The position numbers and the translations under genes are program-made. The notes under the pieces were generated by a model. The model was given only the letters and a program-made list of their open reading frames with translations. It was not told the origin of the DNA and did not search any database. A stretch of DNA of 64,000 bases, from contig JANLFJ010000007.1 in assembly GCA_024655825.1 (NCBI GenBank), positions 35,904-99,903 of the forward strand, in the 5' to 3' direction. The DNA comes from Peptococcaceae bacterium. GTDB taxonomy: Bacteria; Bacillota; Peptococcia; DRI-13; PHAD01. Of this stretch, positions 28,268-36,154 are shown piece by piece. Within the stretch, counting starts at the first letter, position 1. Each line of letters starts with the position of its first letter.

Positions 28268-29497
28268 ATGAAAAAGTTGTTGCTGGTTTACGGCCATGGG
28301 CCGGATAACGGGGGAGATATGGCCCTAAACTACGGAGCGATAGATGTTCTAAACGATGCCGGCGAATTTGAGATTGAGGTTGTAAGCCGTTTCGATATTA
28401 CTCATCCCGCTTTCTACAAAACAAAAGAAATGCTTGAGGGAAGATACGACAATGTTAGATTAATTCCCTATCCGGTTGGCTATGACCGGCACAGGCAGTC
28501 TTCGCTTCAGAGGTTGAGGTCTTATACCCAAGGCGCCCGGCTTTATTTGCCTCATATTTTGTACCCGGCAAGCCAGGAAAACTTAATTAGTTGTGTTGAC
28601 CGTGCCGATTTAATTGTTTTCAACGGCGGGAATCTTTTATTTTCTCGTGGGTTAAAGGAAGATATCAGGCTTTTGGGAATATGTTATCCTCTCTTTTTAG
28701 CTAAAAAAATGGGCAAGCCGTATATATTGTTTCCTCAATCCATGCCGCCCACCACCTCTTATTTTGGCCAAAAAGTGCTAAAGGGTCTGCTGGCCGGTTC
28801 GTCTCATATATGGCTCAGAGATTTCATCTCCGGGGAAAATCTACGCGGGAAGTTCCCTGAACTGAGATTGGAAAACAATTTGGATTTAGCTTTCTATATC
28901 AATAAGTATGATGATGAAAAAGCCGGCTCAATAATGGATACAATACAATGTACAACAAAATTTGTCGCAGTTATATTAAGGGCCAGCACATTAGGAGACG
29001 CCGCTCTTTTAAATAATAATGAAATTCAAGGACTCATCAGGTTTATAAATGAGCTGACCGGATGCTTGCTTGAACGCAATCTCAAAGTTGTTTTCGTCGT
29101 TCAGACAAAAATGGACGAAAAAATTACTGTTGATTATATAAGCCAATTAAATTGTCAACAAGTTAAGCTGGTTAAGGAATTTGATCCGCTTGTCTTGCGC
29201 GCAATTTATAGCAAAGCCGAATTCGTGGTATCTTTTCGGCTGCATGCCTGCATACTGGCCCTGTCGGCTGGCACGAAAGCCGTTGCTTTGTATAGAGAGA
29301 TGTGGGGACCTAAAATGCCTGGCATTTACCAGTCGCTGGGTATACCCGGCGTATGTTTAAATTACGAAAAGTCCAGGGCTTCGGATGTGCTGTCGGCCGT
29401 TGACTGCAATCATGATTCCCTAAGGATTATAGATGAAAGAATTAATGAAAACAGGAAAAATCTATTAAGTTCGTTGAGAAAAATATTAACAGCGTAA
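28268..29497 (+). CDS. Polysaccharide pyruvyl transferase family protein
   Basis: 409 residues. N-terminal GHGPDNGGDMALNYGAIDVL and DLIVFNGGNLLF, C-terminal FVVSFRLHACILALSAGTKAVAL: the signature of the CsaB/WcaK-type family. Such enzymes transfer pyruvate from phosphoenolpyruvate to a sugar as a ketal, giving the glycan a negative charge. It starts 3 bases after the previous stop. A distant sugar-binding variant of the family is possible. Confidence 0.85.
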   Translation: MKKLLLVYGHGPDNGGDMALNYGAIDVLNDAGEFEIEVVSRFDITHPAFYKTKEMLEGRYDNVRLIPYPVGYDRHRQSSLQRLRSYTQGARLYLPHILYPASQENLISCVDRADLIVFNGGNLLFSRGLKEDIRLLGICYPLFLAKKMGKPYILFPQSMPPTTSYFGQKVLKGLLAGSSHIWLRDFISGENLRGKFPELRLENNLDLAFYINKYDDEKAGSIMDTIQCTTKFVAVILRASTLGDAALLNNNEIQGLIRFINELTGCLLERNLKVVFVVQTKMDEKITVDYISQLNCQQVKLVKEFDPLVLRAIYSKAEFVVSFRLHACILALSAGTKAVALYREMWGPKMPGIYQSLGIPGVCLNYEKSRASDVLSAVDCNHDSLRIIDERINENRKNLLSSLRKILTA

Positions 29498-29507
29498 AGG
29501 TGTTGCC

Positions 29508-30728
29508 ATGGAAAGAACAGGAAGGTCCTTGATCAGCATACCTGTAATTCTTTTACTGATCGTATTATTTACATATCACTGGAGTAATTTGGCGAACGGC
29601 GCGGATGATAAAGCGAGGAACGCTGTTTTTGTTGCGGCGTTGTTTGTTCTTATCGGTCATATGTTCAATAAACTGATTCCATTAAAGGAAATCTATTCCG
29701 AAAAGCGGTTTAGTCATGAGAAGCTGGTGTTATTCGGGGTCGTTTTCATGCTTGCCGGAACGGCAGCTCATCTATACTTTTATTCGGAAAACCTGGGCCA
29801 GATTATGCAGTACCGGGACAATTATTTATTAACCCGGGGCAAGGGTTATTTGGTTGTCTTTTTTGACTGGCTGCCTCTGGGAATTCTTATGTGTATGCAG
29901 GCCAATCAAGGGATGAAGAAAAAAAGCCTGGCCCTGGTTTGCTTTATTTCCATCATGGTTTATACCGCCTTTTATTTATTTGTGTTAATGAAGCGCAAAC
30001 AATTGCTGCTGTTATTCATTGGAATACTTATTATCAAATACGAACATATAAAAAATAAAAAGCTCATAATGTTTGTTTTGGCTTCCGCAGCGTACGCGTT
30101 TTTAATGATTTTTGGACAGGTGAGAGGTTTCTATGATGCCCATGGTTTGCTGGAAACCTTTGAGTACATCGGCACGAGCTATAATTCCCAATGGATTATG
30201 CTGGACAGTTTTGAGGGCAGGTATACGTCAATGATCCTTAGTGACATAATTTCATATACGGACCAAAACGGCATACAACCCTGGATAATACTGGCCGATT
30301 TCATGGTGGTTATACCCAGGGCCCTTTGGCCATCAAAGCTGATGACCTTATCGGAGTGGTACTCGTATACTTTTCACCCAAGTTTGTATGAACGGGGAGG
30401 CGCTTACGCCAGTTCTTTAATTGCTGAAGCGTATTTTGCATTATCCTGGGTCGGCATTGTTCTGGTTTTTTTTGTGGTCGGTTTTTTATGCTCAAAAGCC
30501 GACATGGTTAAAGCCGCGGGGTACAATGTTGCTTACAGCGTGGTTATTTATATGATATTTCTAATGCCAAGGTTAGGCGGCAGTTCATTGATAATATATG
30601 CTGTCTTTTTACTGTTCCCGTCCTGGCTGACTTACAGGTTTTCCAGAGAATACAGTGAAAAACTTCAAAAAGAAGCGACAGCCGTTTGCAAAAATAGATG
30701 CACAGGAGTTCAGGGACATGAATTATGA
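29508..30728 (+). CDS. O-antigen/exopolysaccharide polymerase (Wzy-like)
   Basis: 406 residues with about eleven membrane helices and one larger hydrophilic loop (about 215-290) containing SYNSQWIMLDSFEGRY, PWIILADFMVVIPRALWPS and SLYERGGAYASSLIAEAYF. Length, topology and position between sugar-modifying genes and the flippase fit a Wzy polymerase. These proteins are poorly conserved, so the family call rests partly on context. ATG 29508 follows AAGGTG. Confidence 0.75.
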   Translation: MERTGRSLISIPVILLLIVLFTYHWSNLANGADDKARNAVFVAALFVLIGHMFNKLIPLKEIYSEKRFSHEKLVLFGVVFMLAGTAAHLYFYSENLGQIMQYRDNYLLTRGKGYLVVFFDWLPLGILMCMQANQGMKKKSLALVCFISIMVYTAFYLFVLMKRKQLLLLFIGILIIKYEHIKNKKLIMFVLASAAYAFLMIFGQVRGFYDAHGLLETFEYIGTSYNSQWIMLDSFEGRYTSMILSDIISYTDQNGIQPWIILADFMVVIPRALWPSKLMTLSEWYSYTFHPSLYERGGAYASSLIAEAYFALSWVGIVLVFFVVGFLCSKADMVKAAGYNVAYSVVIYMIFLMPRLGGSSLIIYAVFLLFPSWLTYRFSREYSEKLQKEATAVCKNRCTGVQGHEL

Positions 30729-32286
30729 AAGGGCTGGCAATGTTGGAAAAGCTGCTTTTATGATTGCGGCTGTTACTGTAATTTCAAAAATTTTAGGTTT
30801 TGTCAGAGAGGTGGTTATAGCTCAAAAATTTGGAGCGACAGGGGTTACCGACGCCTTTCTGGTAGTCTTCAATATTCCGTACTTATTGTACGGCGTTTTT
30901 AATACTGCCCTGGTGGTGGTTGTTGTACCGATCTACCTGGAGTATTTGTTTACAGGGCGAAAAAGGGAAGCAACTCGACTGTTGAGCGCAGTTTTGTTAA
31001 TAGCGACAACAGGCCTGGTTATTCTGGTGTATTTCGCGCTGCTGTATGCGGATATAATTATCGGCGTATTCGCTCCCGGCTTCAACCAGGAAACAGCTCG
31101 GCTCGCCTCAAATTTAACCTTGATAATATTTCCGTCCATTATTTTTTTCGCGCTCAGCAGCTTTTTCATGGGAATTCTAAATTCTCACAATGTGTTTGGG
31201 CCGCCGTCCCTGGTGCCGGTTGTTTTAAATGTGTTTATCATTGTTTCCGCTTATACCATAGCCCTTGATTACGGAATATACGGGCTGGCGCTAGGAGTTT
31301 TGCTGGGAGCTTCGGCGGCGGCTTTAATGTTATTATTATCGTTAAAAAAGGCGAAGTTTAAATTTTCACTGCCTGGTTTTAGCGATCCATCACTATGGAA
31401 GGTTTTTGGTCTCATGCTGCCGGTTTTTTTCAGCGGCGGCGCGGCGCAGTTAAATACCCTGATTATTTTCTTCTTTGGTTCGATCCTGCCTGAGGGGTCC
31501 ATATCGGCTATTAACTATGCGAAAAAATTGACGCTTCTTCCTGAAGGCATATTTGTTATGGCCATAGGCACGGCGCTTTTCCCGTCTCTCAGCAGAGCGG
31601 CGGTTGTTAAACAGCTGCGCCGGTTTGCGGAAAAGCTTAACAAGGGCATTAAGACGGTTATTTTTATAACAGCGCCGGCCGCCGTCGGTTTGATGGTGCT
31701 CCGCTATCCGATCGTTGAACTCCTTTATAAGCGGGGAGCTTTTGGCGATAAGGCGGTGGAAATGACTTCAGGGGCGCTGCTTTTTCTTTCTTTGGGGTTG
31801 GTAGGACAGTGCTTGGTGCCGGTATTGAGCAGAGGTTATTATGCTTTACAGGATACAATGACCCCGGTTAAGGTCACTGTCCTGGCGGTTGGTGTAAACA
31901 TAGCGCTGTCTGCAATTTTTGTGGGTATGGGCAAGCATCTCGGGTTAGCGCTGGCGAATGCGGCGGCATGTATTGTCAATGCTCTTTTCCTGGGGATTTT
32001 TTTAACCAGGAGGGTCAAAGGACTTAACCGCGGGTTGACCGGTTTAATCATTAAAGTCATTTTCGCTTCTATGGCCATGGGACTGTGCGTAAAAAGGCTA
32101 GATTCGGCTTTGTACCTGTATGATGTGAACAAATTTATTCTGGCAATAAGACTGGGAATAGATGTCTTGGCAGGTATTACCGTTTATTTTATTGCAGGGT
32201 TTCTCTTGAAAATAGATGTATTGTATTATCTCTTGGGCTATGTCCAGGAGTTGTTTAAGAAAAAAGCAGCCAGCAATTTGACGTAA
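30718..32286 (+). CDS. MurJ-type lipid-linked oligosaccharide flippase (MOP superfamily)
   Basis: 522 residues, about 14 membrane helices. MurJ motifs: MIAAVTVISKILGFVREVVIAQKFG at the N-terminus (spans the first helix), FAPGF, FGPPSLVPVVLN, and RGYYALQDTMTPVK. In this setting it most likely flips the undecaprenyl-linked repeat unit in place of a classical Wzx, but a peptidoglycan lipid II role is possible. CAGGAG upstream selects ATG 30718, which overlaps the polymerase gene by 11 bp. Confidence 0.88.
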   Translation: MNYERAGNVGKAAFMIAAVTVISKILGFVREVVIAQKFGATGVTDAFLVVFNIPYLLYGVFNTALVVVVVPIYLEYLFTGRKREATRLLSAVLLIATTGLVILVYFALLYADIIIGVFAPGFNQETARLASNLTLIIFPSIIFFALSSFFMGILNSHNVFGPPSLVPVVLNVFIIVSAYTIALDYGIYGLALGVLLGASAAALMLLLSLKKAKFKFSLPGFSDPSLWKVFGLMLPVFFSGGAAQLNTLIIFFFGSILPEGSISAINYAKKLTLLPEGIFVMAIGTALFPSLSRAAVVKQLRRFAEKLNKGIKTVIFITAPAAVGLMVLRYPIVELLYKRGAFGDKAVEMTSGALLFLSLGLVGQCLVPVLSRGYYALQDTMTPVKVTVLAVGVNIALSAIFVGMGKHLGLALANAAACIVNALFLGIFLTRRVKGLNRGLTGLIIKVIFASMAMGLCVKRLDSALYLYDVNKFILAIRLGIDVLAGITVYFIAGFLLKIDVLYYLLGYVQELFKKKAASNLT

Positions 32287-32329
32287 AAAAGGAATATCCA
32301 GAATATGAGAATGAAGTGGGGTGTTTGAA

Positions 32330-33313
32330 TTGTCTGTTCTGGTCACCGGCGGAGCGGGGTATATCGGTTCCCACACAGTGAAGCTGCTGGTTAACAAGGG
32401 TTACGATGTTGTCGTGTACGACAGCTTGGAAAAGGGGCATCGTGATGCGGTGGGTAATGTTCCCCTGGTTGTAGGCAATGTCCTGGATACGGATTTGCTT
32501 CAAAAGACCATTCGCGATTACGGCGTGACGAGCGTTGTCCATTTTGCCGCTTACAGCCTGGTGGGCGAGTCCATGAAAGAACCGCGGAAATATTATTACA
32601 ACAATGTCGACGGCACCGCCAGGCTTCTAAATACCATGTTGAATAACCAAGTGAAGAAAATAGTCTTCTCTTCCACGGCTGCCGTGTATGGAGAACCGGA
32701 CGAAATCCCGATTTCCGAGGACAGCCCTAAAAGACCTACCAGTGTTTACGGAAAAACAAAACTAATAGTTGAAGAACTTTTGAGTTATTATCTTGATAAA
32801 TATGGCGTGCAATATGTTTCCTTGCGCTACTTTAATGCCTGCGGCGCTGATGAGAGCGGCGAGCTTGGCGAAGACCACGACCCTGAAACACACCTTATTC
32901 CGCTGATCATGCAGACAGCCATGGGAAAAAGGCTGCGGCTTCAGGTTTTTGGCGATGATTACCCGACTCCTGACGGTACATGCATCAGGGATTACATTCA
33001 TGTCAATGACCTGGCCTTGGCTCATGTCCTGGCTTTGGAAGCCTTGGAAGAGGGGAAGCCTTCTTCGGTTTATAATCTGGGCAACGGGAGAGGTTTTTCG
33101 GTAAAAGAGGTTATTGAGACTGCTGAAAAGGTTACGGGGGAGAAGATTAAATACGAAATAGACCCTCGCCGGGCCGGAGACCCGGCGGTGCTTGTGGCGA
33201 GTTCGGAAAAGATCAGGCGGGAACTGGGTTGGGAACCGTTGTATACAAGCCTGGAGGGAATAATCTATTCGGCATGGCGTTGGCATCAAAAACACCCTGA
33301 AGGTTTCGGTTAG
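32330..33313 (+). CDS. galE: UDP-glucose 4-epimerase
   Basis: 327 residues, short-chain dehydrogenase fold. NAD site VLVTGGAGYIGSHTVKLL, then FAAYSLVGESMKEP, the catalytic YGKTK after SSTAAVYGEPDEIP, and RYFNACGAD. It interconverts UDP-glucose and UDP-galactose for the polysaccharide. The GGGGTG at 32317-32322 fits TTG 32330 (7 bases); GTG 32321, three codons earlier, lies inside that site. Last gene of the locus. Confidence 0.95.
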   Translation: MSVLVTGGAGYIGSHTVKLLVNKGYDVVVYDSLEKGHRDAVGNVPLVVGNVLDTDLLQKTIRDYGVTSVVHFAAYSLVGESMKEPRKYYYNNVDGTARLLNTMLNNQVKKIVFSSTAAVYGEPDEIPISEDSPKRPTSVYGKTKLIVEELLSYYLDKYGVQYVSLRYFNACGADESGELGEDHDPETHLIPLIMQTAMGKRLRLQVFGDDYPTPDGTCIRDYIHVNDLALAHVLALEALEEGKPSSVYNLGNGRGFSVKEVIETAEKVTGEKIKYEIDPRRAGDPAVLVASSEKIRRELGWEPLYTSLEGIIYSAWRWHQKHPEGFG

Positions 33314-33352
33314 AATTTATATTCTTTCAGGATAGATCTTGAGATTATAGAA

Positions 33353-33430
33353 GTGCAGATTGGAGAGTACCTTGAGGAAGACGACATTATAAGGTTTGCG
33401 GATGATTACGGCCGCGTGCACATGCATTGA
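33353..33430 (+). CDS. Possible 25-codon ORF between galE and yqfC
   Basis: GTG at 33353 opens a frame ending in TGA at 33430, with a coding-like composition ([18 protein letters not shown]). The frame is also continuous with galE past its TAG stop. No good ribosome binding site. It may be a small gene, a relic of a larger one, or chance. The rest of the galE-yqfC gap (33431-33526) shows no other gene. Confidence 0.2.
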   Translation: MQIGEYLEEDDIIRFADDYGRVHMH

Positions 33431-33526
33431 TTTTGTTCGCCTCCCGTCTTGTTTTCACCGGCGGGGGGTGTTGTTCTGTTTGCCTTTTGAGGGGCATAAA
33501 ATGAATAGGAAACGGGGTGATCGCTT

Positions 33527-33811
33527 TTGGGGATCAAGAGATACGGCGGGCTGCTCCGGAACCAGCTGACCGGAGTTTTGGAACTGCCAAAAGACGTGGT
33601 CTATGACCTGCCCAAAATAACAATGGTTGGCGATGTCCAGCTGTATATAGAAAACCACCGGGGCATTATCGAGTACAATCCGGACTCTGTACGCGTTTCC
33701 GTGAGTCTTGGGGAAATTGAAATCAACGGCAAGGACCTGGTAATTCGTGTCATCACGCGGGACGAAATTCACCTGGACGGCACAGTGCGGGCAGTCAGAT
33801 GCAAGCGGTAG
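33527..33811 (+). CDS. yqfC: Sporulation protein YqfC
   Basis: 94 residues matching the YqfC family: LELPKDVVYDLPKITMVGDVQ, then IENHRGIIEYNPDSVRVSV, INGKDLVIRVITRDEI. In Bacillus it belongs to the mother-cell sigma-E regulon and is paired with yqfD; its molecular function is unknown. TTG start 10 bases after GGGGTGAT. Its presence marks the host as a spore-former. Confidence 0.92.
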   Translation: MGIKRYGGLLRNQLTGVLELPKDVVYDLPKITMVGDVQLYIENHRGIIEYNPDSVRVSVSLGEIEINGKDLVIRVITRDEIHLDGTVRAVRCKR

Positions 33812-33823
33812 GGGGAGGCGGTC

Positions 33824-35026
33824 ATGCGCTGGCACGCGTTTTTTAACGGCTACCTGGAAGTTGCCCTCTGGGGTGAACATCCCGAGAGGGTTATCAATAT
33901 GGCCATGAGCAGGGGACTGCAGCTCTGGGACATTTGCCGCGCGGGGGAAGGCCGCTACCTGCTCAAGGTGCGGCTGGGCGGCTTTAAGGCCATGCGCAGC
34001 ATGGCGAGACGTTCGCGCTGCCGTTTGAAAATCGTGGGCAAAAGAGGGCTGCCCTTTTTTTTCATGAGGGTTAAAAGACGAAAAGTCCTGGCGGCGGGTT
34101 TTTTACTTTTTTGCGTTGGATTGTACATTCTGAGTTCTTTTGTCTGGTTTATTGAAATAACCGGGAATAAGAAGGTGAAAACAGAAAGGATAAGGCAGTC
34201 TATAACCAGCCGGGGCGTCAGGATCGGCATGCCGAAGTCGGTTTTTGACAGGGAGAAAATCAAGGACGGGCTGCTTGCCGATATACCGGAACTGGCCTGG
34301 GCAGGTATCCGGATCGAGGGAACCAGGGTCATTATCGAAGTGGCGGAAAAAACGCTCATACCGGGCGAAGATGAAAATAAGCCGGCCGATCTCGTCGCCC
34401 GCCGGGACGGGAAAATCGAAGAACTGCTCATACTGACGGGCACTTCCCTGGTCAAAGAAGGCGATGTTGTTAACAAAGGCCAGGTCCTGATCTTAGGGAT
34501 TACCTACCCAAAGATTCAGGTTAATCAGGACGGCCGCGTCACCCCGGCCGGAGAGTCGCAAAAGGTGCGGGCACGCGGCCTGGTGAGGGCCCGCGTGCGG
34601 CACACCGCGGTGGGAGAATGCCCGGTGAGGGAAGAAAGGTACAGGGATACGGGAGCTGAGGTTACTGCCGTTAACTTAAGGTACAGGGGACGGGAAATCA
34701 AAATTAAAGGTCCCCGTGAGATACCGTTTGAACGCTACCGTATGATCAGGCGGGTGGAAACAATAGCGGCGGGCAGGATTCCCGGAGGACCTGTCGAATT
34801 AATAACTATCACCTATTTGGAACAAAAACACGAGGTCTGCGAGTGGGGAATTGAAGGTGCTTACCTGGAAGCGGTGAGAAGGGCCAGGAAGGGTGTTCTG
34901 GAAGAACTCCCTCCTGACTGCAGGATCATTTCAGAAACGCACGAGCCGGTTAATACCGGGGAAGCCGGCCTGGTGAGGGCCAGGTTAACCATGGAGACAA
35001 TGGAAGACATTGGCGCATACCGGTGA
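33824..35026 (+). CDS. yqfD: Sporulation protein YqfD
   Basis: 400 residues, normal for YqfD. N-terminal soluble part (about 1-80), one membrane helix near residues 86-104 after a basic stretch (RVKRRKVLAAGF), then a large outer domain with ITGNKKVKTERIRQSI (POTRA-like) and a C-terminal beta-rich part. Needed for efficient sporulation in Bacillus, mother-cell expressed. ATG follows GGGGGAGG, 12 bp after yqfC. Confidence 0.92.
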   Translation: MRWHAFFNGYLEVALWGEHPERVINMAMSRGLQLWDICRAGEGRYLLKVRLGGFKAMRSMARRSRCRLKIVGKRGLPFFFMRVKRRKVLAAGFLLFCVGLYILSSFVWFIEITGNKKVKTERIRQSITSRGVRIGMPKSVFDREKIKDGLLADIPELAWAGIRIEGTRVIIEVAEKTLIPGEDENKPADLVARRDGKIEELLILTGTSLVKEGDVVNKGQVLILGITYPKIQVNQDGRVTPAGESQKVRARGLVRARVRHTAVGECPVREERYRDTGAEVTAVNLRYRGREIKIKGPREIPFERYRMIRRVETIAAGRIPGGPVELITITYLEQKHEVCEWGIEGAYLEAVRRARKGVLEELPPDCRIISETHEPVNTGEAGLVRARLTMETMEDIGAYR

Positions 35027-35073
35027 TTCGGCCAAAACGGCAAAACAATAAATGGTATGCGGGTCCTAAATAA

Positions 35074-35097
35074 GATATAATACTTGATATAATACTT
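35074..35097 (+). promoter_or_regulatory. Tandem -10-like repeats upstream of phoH
   Basis: The 12-mer GATATAATACTT occurs twice back to back (35074-35085 and 35086-35097). Each copy carries a perfect TATAAT (35076-35081, 35088-35093). No good -35 hexamer stands at 16-18 bases from either. The element lies 16 bp before the leader ORF at 35113. Confidence 0.55.
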
Positions 35098-35112
35098 ATT
35101 TAAGGAGAGGTT

Positions 35113-35154
35113 ATGAGATTTGCGCATATGTATGCTAAGGGGGTTATCGGCTAG
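35113..35154 (+). CDS. Thirteen-codon leader ORF abutting phoH
   Basis: ATG with its own strong AAGGAGAGG site encodes MRFAHMYAKGVIG and stops with TAG at 35152-35154; the phoH TTG start is the next base. The AAGGGGG that could serve phoH (35137-35143) lies inside this ORF. This layout suggests that translation of the leader couples to, or controls access to, phoH. No amino-acid codon run typical of attenuator leaders is seen. Confidence 0.5.
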   Translation: MRFAHMYAKGVIG

Positions 35155-36141
35155 TTGACTGCCAGGAAAGAAGCGCACTTTAATCTTACCAACCAGGAAG
35201 CAGCAGTCCTTTACGGACTGCAGGATGAAAACCTGAAGTTTTTGGAAAATAATTTAAGCGCAAAAATTTTGGCCAGGGGCGGCGAGATTTACCTTTCGGG
35301 TAACCCCGGAGAAGTTGAACTTGCGGAGGAAGTTATTTCTTGCCTGCTTGAGCAGGTGCGGATGGGAAACGCGATTACTGTTCCGGACATCAATTACTGC
35401 CTGCGGGCCGTGATGGACGGCAAGGGGAGCGGCCTGGACGAGGTCTTAAACCAGGTCATCCAGGTTACGGCCAGGGGAAGGCAGATAAAAGCAAAAACCG
35501 CGGGGCAGTACCAGTATGTCCAGGCCATCAAGATGAACGATATAGTTTTCGGGATAGGTCCCGCCGGCACGGGAAAAACTTACCTGGCCGTGGTGATGGC
35601 CGTTTCCGCTCTCAAAAACAAGGAGGTAAACCGGATTATCCTTACGCGACCGGCTGTGGAGGCCGGCGAAAAGCTCGGTTTTTTACCCGGTGACCTGCAG
35701 GAAAAAGTCAATCCTTACCTGCGACCTCTTTATGACGGGCTTTATGACGTTCTGGGCATTGATACCACCCAGCGCTATGTGGACAAAGCGATTATTGAGA
35801 TCGCGCCGCTGGCTTATATGCGGGGCAGGACACTGGACGATTCGTTCATTATCCTGGACGAGGCGCAGAATACAACGCCGGAACAGATGAAGATGTTCTT
35901 AACCCGGATCGGCTTTGGCTCAAAAGCGGTGATAACCGGAGATATAACGCAGGTCGATTTGCCCAGGAATTCCAACTCCGGGCTGGTAATTGTGCAAAAG
36001 ATCCTTAAAGGGATCGAGGGGATCAGTTTTCAGTATCTCACCCAGGCGGACGTGGTGAGGCACCCTGTCGTCCAGAAGATAATCAACGCCTACGAAGAGT
36101 ACCAGCGACTTGAGGAAACCGGCAACGACAAGGTTTTCTAA
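35155..36141 (+). CDS. phoH: PhoH family ATPase
   Basis: 328 residues. N-terminal KH-like part, then the P-loop ATPase: Walker A GIGPAGTGKTYLAVVMA (about 139-155), Walker B FIILDEAQNTTPEQMKMFLTR and ITGDITQVDLP. PhoH-like proteins are thought to act in RNA metabolism with YbeY, whose gene is two genes downstream. Start TTG 35155 directly after the leader ORF stop; family alignment (LTNQEAAVLYGLQDENLKFLE) supports it. Confidence 0.94.
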   Translation: MTARKEAHFNLTNQEAAVLYGLQDENLKFLENNLSAKILARGGEIYLSGNPGEVELAEEVISCLLEQVRMGNAITVPDINYCLRAVMDGKGSGLDEVLNQVIQVTARGRQIKAKTAGQYQYVQAIKMNDIVFGIGPAGTGKTYLAVVMAVSALKNKEVNRIILTRPAVEAGEKLGFLPGDLQEKVNPYLRPLYDGLYDVLGIDTTQRYVDKAIIEIAPLAYMRGRTLDDSFIILDEAQNTTPEQMKMFLTRIGFGSKAVITGDITQVDLPRNSNSGLVIVQKILKGIEGISFQYLTQADVVRHPVVQKIINAYEEYQRLEETGNDKVF

Positions 36142-36154
36142 GGAGGAGATTATC

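Noticed and set aside
33431..33526. Sigma-E promoter for yqfC
   Set aside because: GGCATAAAATG near 33493 resembles a sigma-E -10 only weakly and no matching -35 was found.
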